From Lantana camara (Eukaryota > Streptophyta > Magnoliopsida > Lamiales > Verbenaceae), in contig CM074858.1 of assembly GCA_037501455.1 (NCBI GenBank), positions 37,135,001-37,199,000 on the forward strand: 64,000 nt of DNA, written 5' to 3'. How positions within the stretch are numbered: position 1 is the first letter of the stretch; each line of letters starts with the position of its first letter. Made by a program: the position numbers and the translations under genes. Shown here in pieces: positions 59,300-64,000 of the stretch. A model generated the notes under the pieces. That model had not been told where the DNA came from. It was given only the letters and a program-made list of their open reading frames with translations, and did no database searches.

Positions 59300-60180
59300 C
59301 TCCTCTCTCGGCCGAAATGAACGAAGGAAGCAACCCCCATTTCTCAAATTTCAACTTCATCAATTCTTCACCAAATTGGACATGCAATTAGTCGAAATCG
59401 ATGTACTCGGAACAAGGAACACAATCGTATGCTCGGAATCGAAATCCAACAACCGACGAAAGAGAACGGAGCTCCGAAAGTTGCTGATTTTCGTCACTCT
59501 TCACAGCAGCTTTCCGACGACGGAATCCGGCGAACTTATAGTGTATTTTCATCACCTCGACGAGACCTATCAATCTATGGTGGTGGTTCACGGCGAAAAC
59601 TGTCGTAGCCGGAGCTACGGCGAAGGGCGCAGCAGCGCGCGATGGCGTGACCTGCGCGGGTGGCGGGATGGCCACTCCGGCCATCCTCCGGCGACGAGAT
59701 GTTGGGGGAAATACTCAAGTCGACGAGCTGAGTTGATTAATGGAAGCGGCGCGACCTGAATCGCGCCGGAACGGGAGGAATCAGGCGGTGAAGTCGCGCG
59801 ATGGGTGTGAACGGCGGCGGTGATTTCCGGCGACCATTTTCGGCGAATATCATATGCATTTCGACGAGCTCGACATGGGTAAGCCATTGCTTTTTATGGT
59901 TTCGAATTTCGTTTAGCGGTTTGGGAGAAATCGCGATTTGAAGATTTTGAGGGTTTCGTATTCTTAGATCTGAAATTGGAGACAAACCGCTCAGAATTTC
60001 GAGAAATTGATTGAAGATTCGGAACGAGCTTGAGGAATACATTCGGGACTGATTTTTTGGGATTTTTTCGGCAACCTTCGGCGGCAGTCGGTGGCTTTTC
60101 CGGCAGCTACAGTGGCGGAGCTCCGGCGGCCTTCTGACAGAACGTCCGCCTCGATGCGGTGAGTCTAACGCCATCTTCCA
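59300..60180. other. GC-rich island in LTR C
   Basis: Rich in CGGCG, CCGGAG and GCGCG, in sharp contrast with the AT-rich flanks. It lies where the transcribed leader is expected (upstream of the donor at 60159). Frames of 127 codons (+, 59376-59759) and 145 codons (-, 59737-60174) exist, but GC-rich DNA has few stops by chance and neither product has a domain I know. Confidence 0.6.
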
Positions 60181-60367
60181 TTCGTCGATTGGATGCTCGG
60201 TTAATTTATTATGATTTATTTCATGTTTCTCGAATTATTGGAATTTATCGTTTAATTGTCGTTTTGATTGATTTTCATGCCAATATGACTTCGTTCAGCT
60301 AGAATATGATTGTATACATGTTGATGGACATATTTGATATTTGATATGAATCCTGTTACCCCTTTTT

Positions 60368-60689
60368 GATAGGTTGTTATGCTTGTCTTGTGCCGAATGT
60401 GTACGAATTGGTAACTTTAATATACGACTTATTTGTAAACTTGGTTTGGTTGTGAATAGCCTCTATTGTCATGTTGGTAGATGTTCAAAGATGATTATTA
60501 TGCTTGTAAATAATTAGTCCTTGCTTGTGATAGGTTGTTATGCTTGTCTTGTGCCGAATGTGTACGAATTGCTAACTTTAATATACGACTTATTCGTAAA
60601 CTTGGTTTGGTTGTGAATAGCCTCTATTGTCATGTTGGTAGATGTTCAAAGATGATTATTATGCTTGTAAATAATTAGTCCTTGCTTGT
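60368..60689 (+). repeat. 161-bp tandem duplication in LTR C
   Basis: GATAGGTTGTTATGCTTG begins both copies (60368 and 60529). I count only a few differences between them, so it is recent. Confidence 0.92.
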
Positions 60690-60984
60690 GTAAGTATTCT
60701 TAATGCTCAATGGACAATTTATGATATAAAATGATAGTTTTTCGTATTCTTTGAATTATTGGAAGCACGCTTGTATGCCTAAATGAAACTAAGTTGATTC
60801 CTGAAATTGATATCTAATCGATGTGGGTTATGTGAAATTGCTTGTTGGGGAGATGTATGTTTAATATATGAAACCTTGTGAGAATGTTGATACTAGGATT
60901 AATGCTTTAATAGACGAAACCATGTCGATTTGTTTATTTGAATGGTATGCATAAGTCTTGAATTCTTAGTTGCTTAATTGTATA

Positions 60985-61175
60985 GGGGGTGTTTGTGTAA
61001 TGCTGCTAGAAACCATGAGGGGTATTCATGTTATGACTTAGAAACTAAAATAATAACTTAGGGGATGATTGTGTAATTTTTCTGAACCTTCATGAATAAC
61101 TTAGGGGATGTTTGTGTAATTTTCCTAAACCATTATGAATTGCTCAGGGGATGTTTGTGTAATTTCCATGAAACT
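60985..61175 (+). repeat. Repeats of the phrase AGGGGATGTTTGTGTAAT in LTR C
   Basis: Four imperfect copies (about 60987, 61061, 61100 and 61146), each followed by a short pyrimidine stretch and an ACC-ATGA motif. Confidence 0.7.
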
Positions 61176-61502
61176 ATGAATGTATACTATGATTGAACTC
61201 GTATGCCAAAACATGTTATGAATTCCTAAAGTATGATACAAATGAATCAACAATATGTCATTAAGCTTAAAAGCATGACTTCATGTGATTAAATATATGC
61301 CTTATTCCTATTGAACATAACGTATGAATGTAATAATGTTACATGAACTTAGTATTTTGAATGAATGATCTTTGTTGGACTTTGATGGATTTGTATGATG
61401 TAATTATGCAGAATGTGATATTATTCTTGTTAATTATAATCTTATGAACTTGGGACATACGTTATATTATGCTTGAAACTTTTATTTTCGTGTTGGAGCA
61501 GA

Positions 61503-61640
61503 TGGCCCCAAACGGCCATTTCATCTTTCAACTAAAACCCCAAACAGCCGTGTGGAAGCCTACTGTTCTATGCCGGGAAGCCTTAAACGCCACTTTCATA
61601 AATGAACTTAAAAGCCAAACGGCCGTGTGAATACTCTCGG
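61503..61640. repeat. Palindrome-like cluster in LTR C (AAACGGCCGT type)
   Basis: Four weaker units: CCCCAAACGGCCATTTC, CCCCAAACAGCCGTGTGG, CTTAAACGCCACTTT and GCCAAACGGCCGTGTG. The core matches the other clusters; the arms are only partly complementary. Confidence 0.55.
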
Positions 61641-63619
61641 GTTGAATTATTGTACCTTATGTTTCTTGACCGTTTTGCCTTGTTTTTACTTCCAATACAC
61701 TTCTCAACCCCCGTGAATGATTTATCTTATTTTGAATCATATTCATACATGTGAAATATTGGATGCTTCGAGTGCGTGCTTGAAACTTACTTGCTAATAT
61801 GCATTCAATCAACTTGATGACTTATGGAAATTGGACTCTTGTGTGCCATTTATATATGATCGATAATTGTTAAGATTACATACATGTCCATTGACCTCTC
61901 ATGATTTATGTAGTTAAACTTATGCCTATCCATGACTTGTTATGTATTCTTTATCCTCTAATTGGCCATGGCATATCATGATATGCACGATAGAGCCATC
62001 CTTGCATTCATAAATCTCATGATAAGCATGATACTTCGCCGTGCGTCGTGTTAAGTTATCTTCTGAGTCCAGTCTTAATTATGGAGTATGCGTGTATGTC
62101 TTCTATAGGTGGTGAGCCACAGGAGGTCAAGTGCTTGTTGTTCGTTTGGTCGACTTCTTCTTGGTTAACTTCGGTCCAGGTGAGGAGTTATATTACGAAA
62201 ATATTTTCAAACTGTGGACAATACCGTATAGCCTTCATGATTTGGTTCTCAAATTCCCGTTTTGAAAACTGTATGTATAGGCGTAGTATGCCGGATTTTG
62301 GGAGCTTGGCTCATTATACTTATATCGTTACCTATTGAAAACGGTTTGCAAGTATAGTACGAATCTTAGTATACGGGATAGGTACCCGAAATGTTTTGGT
62401 TTTGAAAAGGATATGTATGTACGTTTGTGGCGAGATGTTTTGGACCATGCTACGAAAGTGGTATGTAGATTGATGTACCTTGCAGGGACGCTTGCTTGGG
62501 GAAATTGAATTTGAGCTCAGGGATTGAGGTGAGTGATATTCCGGAAAGGCAAGGGCCGACGGATGTCCTTATCCAAAGTTCCCACTATGGACAAGATTAC
62601 TAAGTCTCCGAGGAGGTTTCGGGGTTGAAGTCTTCTTGTAGAGAGCTAGGTTTCATGGACCGAATTCTCTATGTTATGGATGATCGGGGGTGCGCACCCT
62701 CGACATCAACGGTGTGATGGTTGGATTGGTATGATTTTATGTTCGGTTTTGGGAGTAAGGATGGAGTGCTCAAACTCGCCGAGCTGGTTATGTATGTATA
62801 GTTTGTGATCCGTTGTTTTGAAAACCCTTGCATTGAATTTGAAAAGTGAAACGGATCATGAACACCTTCGATATAGCATGCATTGTACCCCTTATTTATA
62901 TTCCTTATATTATATCCTCATTGGTTCCTTTTGAACTGACTCTTCAACCTTTGTATTGTCTGCAGGTTTTTCTGGAGTCTTGCTAGGCGGTGTGTCGTAG
63001 AGTCTTGGCTCGTAGAAGTTGTGTCGAGTCTGCATTTTCTTTAAGTTGTTGTTCATGTATGTTATTTTGGTTTAATGCTTTCATTAGCCTTGGTGGGCAT
63101 TATGATATAGTTGGAAACGTTACATCCTTGTATGAATTCCGTTTATGAAAATTATACAGGTTGGGATCGTGATGATCCAATGATATTTGGATATACTATT
63201 CTGTCGGGACAGGTGCTTAGGTAGTTGAACCCGTATTAATGATTTTGTTTCGGGACAGGTGCCTAGGGAGTGGAACCTGAATTTATAATATTCCTTGTCG
63301 GGACAGGTTGCATGCTCTTGAACCCGTTGAATTGTGTGAAGCGTGATTGATCTTGTTGATCAACGTTAATGTATTTATTCCGATTGCATGCTACATGTTT
63401 GTTGAAAAAAAAAATTTTATGCTCGCTTCCGCATGTCTGTTGCTTTCTTTACGGCGCGTTGAGTCGAGTTGTTTAGGTACCGCCTAGCCAGGTTGTTCGT
63501 CCGTCACTGCTTGCTTTGGGTACGGCGCGTATATGGATGTCAGTTTCATATACGAGCTAGAACCTTAGCGCGGGGTAGGATGTGATTGCCCTCCGCCGGG
63601 GCGTTACACCCTATTTGTG

Positions 63620-63632
63620 TGGTATCAGAGCC
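63620..63632 (+). other. Primer-binding site of element C
   Basis: TGGTATCAGAGCC is a full match to the initiator tRNA-Met complement, 11 bases after the LTR. Confidence 0.9.
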
Positions 63633-64000
63633 GAAGGTTCAAAACCGGGCTCTTGAGTCGTCTTGTGTCGGTCTAGGTCGTACGGCATAGGAATAATTTG
63701 TGCATTGCATTTACTTGACTTGGCAATTTTGATTAGTTGGCATGAATTTTCTGAATTACTTGATTACATGCTTACATCTTCTAATACACTTGCACTTATG
63801 CTCTTGCTTAGATTGAATCATGTTAGACACAATTGAATTAATTGTATGATTACCTTACAAATGAAGACTTGCTTGCTCACCTGTTAATTGACTTGTACTG
63901 AAAGAATTCATTTTTCTTAAATGACTACTTCGGTTGCTTAAATTTGAAATGCATGCTTATGTGCTTATAGCTTCTCCATAAATGCTTATAACCTAAATTT
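63633..64000 (+). mobile_element. Leader of element C, runs off the window
   Basis: GGTTCAAAACCGGGCTCTTGAG and GGTCGTACGGCATAGGAAT match the leader of element A (33316-33376), which supports the same lineage. No gag is reached before the window ends. Confidence 0.75.

Larger units (their letters stand above)
60159..62965 (+). other. Predicted intron inside LTR C
   Basis: Donor GATGCG|GTGAGT and acceptor TGTATTGTCTGCAG|G, followed by CTTGCTAGGCGG. Confidence 0.45.
58724..63608 (+). repeat. 5' LTR of element C (4.89 kb, Tekay-like)
   Basis: It starts TGTGATGCCTTGCG and ends CGGGGCGTTACA, followed by a primer-binding site. It contains a GC-rich island (59300-60180), donor GCG|GTGAGT (60159), a 161-bp tandem duplication, a palindrome-like cluster (61503-61640), acceptor TGTCTGCAG (62965), three GGGACAGGT-G repeats near 63205-63310 and the common 3' block. 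GTTAC (58719-58723) is the likely left target copy. Confidence 0.85.

Noticed and set aside
59376..59759. 127-codon frame in the GC-rich island as a host gene
   Set aside because: Composition explains the open frame and I see no domain, start context or exon structure that would support a gene.

Overview
The window looks like a pericentromeric or otherwise repeat-rich stretch of a flowering-plant nuclear genome, probably a eudicot. The evidence is AT-rich DNA, plant chromovirus (Ty3/gypsy, Tekay/Del-like) and Athila-like LTR retrotransposons, a TRIM, a Ty1/copia-type LTR and a small hAT-type element. I found no host protein gene, rRNA or tRNA gene. Almost every base can be assigned to a nested stack of retroelements.

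Layout. 1-2193: three LTR pieces and a complete 467-bp TRIM (120-586). 2194-5192: solo LTR 'F' inserted in the minus-strand LTR 'E' (1995-2193 and 5198-6700; direct repeat ACAGG). 6701-7896: 3' internal end of element E. 7897-17360: a complete minus-strand Athila-like element with 1.5-kb LTRs and direct repeat ATATA. It has gag, a protease and an envelope-like ORF-1 gene, but no reverse transcriptase, RNase H or integrase. 17366-24070: 3' internal end and 3.8-kb 3' LTR of element 'D', plus strand and divergent to E. 24071-26950: copia-type LTR and leader containing a 671-bp hAT-type miniature element. 26951-30442: LTR pieces 'L' (+) and 'I' (-). 30443-40536: element 'A' (LTR, gag, pol), decayed, with solo LTR 'J' in pol. 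40537-58723: element 'B', complete with 4-kb LTRs, an extra 226-residue ORF upstream of gag, and one gag-pro-pol frame split by solo LTR 'K' (direct repeat GTTTG). 58724-64000: 5' LTR (4.9 kb), primer-binding site and leader of element 'C', which runs off the window.

The order of insertion can be read from the breaks: L was hit by I, I by A, A by J and B, B by K, and C landed one base from the end of B's 3' LTR. The missing right halves of B, A, I and L should therefore follow C beyond the window.

The most unusual signal is shared by most of these families. Each LTR carries a cluster of 2-7 short palindromes with a core close to ACGGCCGT, but the flanking arms differ between families while staying complementary (GGGA/TCCC, GGAC/GTCC, ATCC/GGAT, GGTA/TACC and others). 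In the Tekay-like LTRs the cluster lies inside a predicted LTR-embedded intron. In the Athila-like element it lies upstream of the LTR TATA box, and a second copy lies upstream of an internal TATA box and predicted intron in front of the envelope-like gene. All calls were made by reading the sequence; no searches were run.
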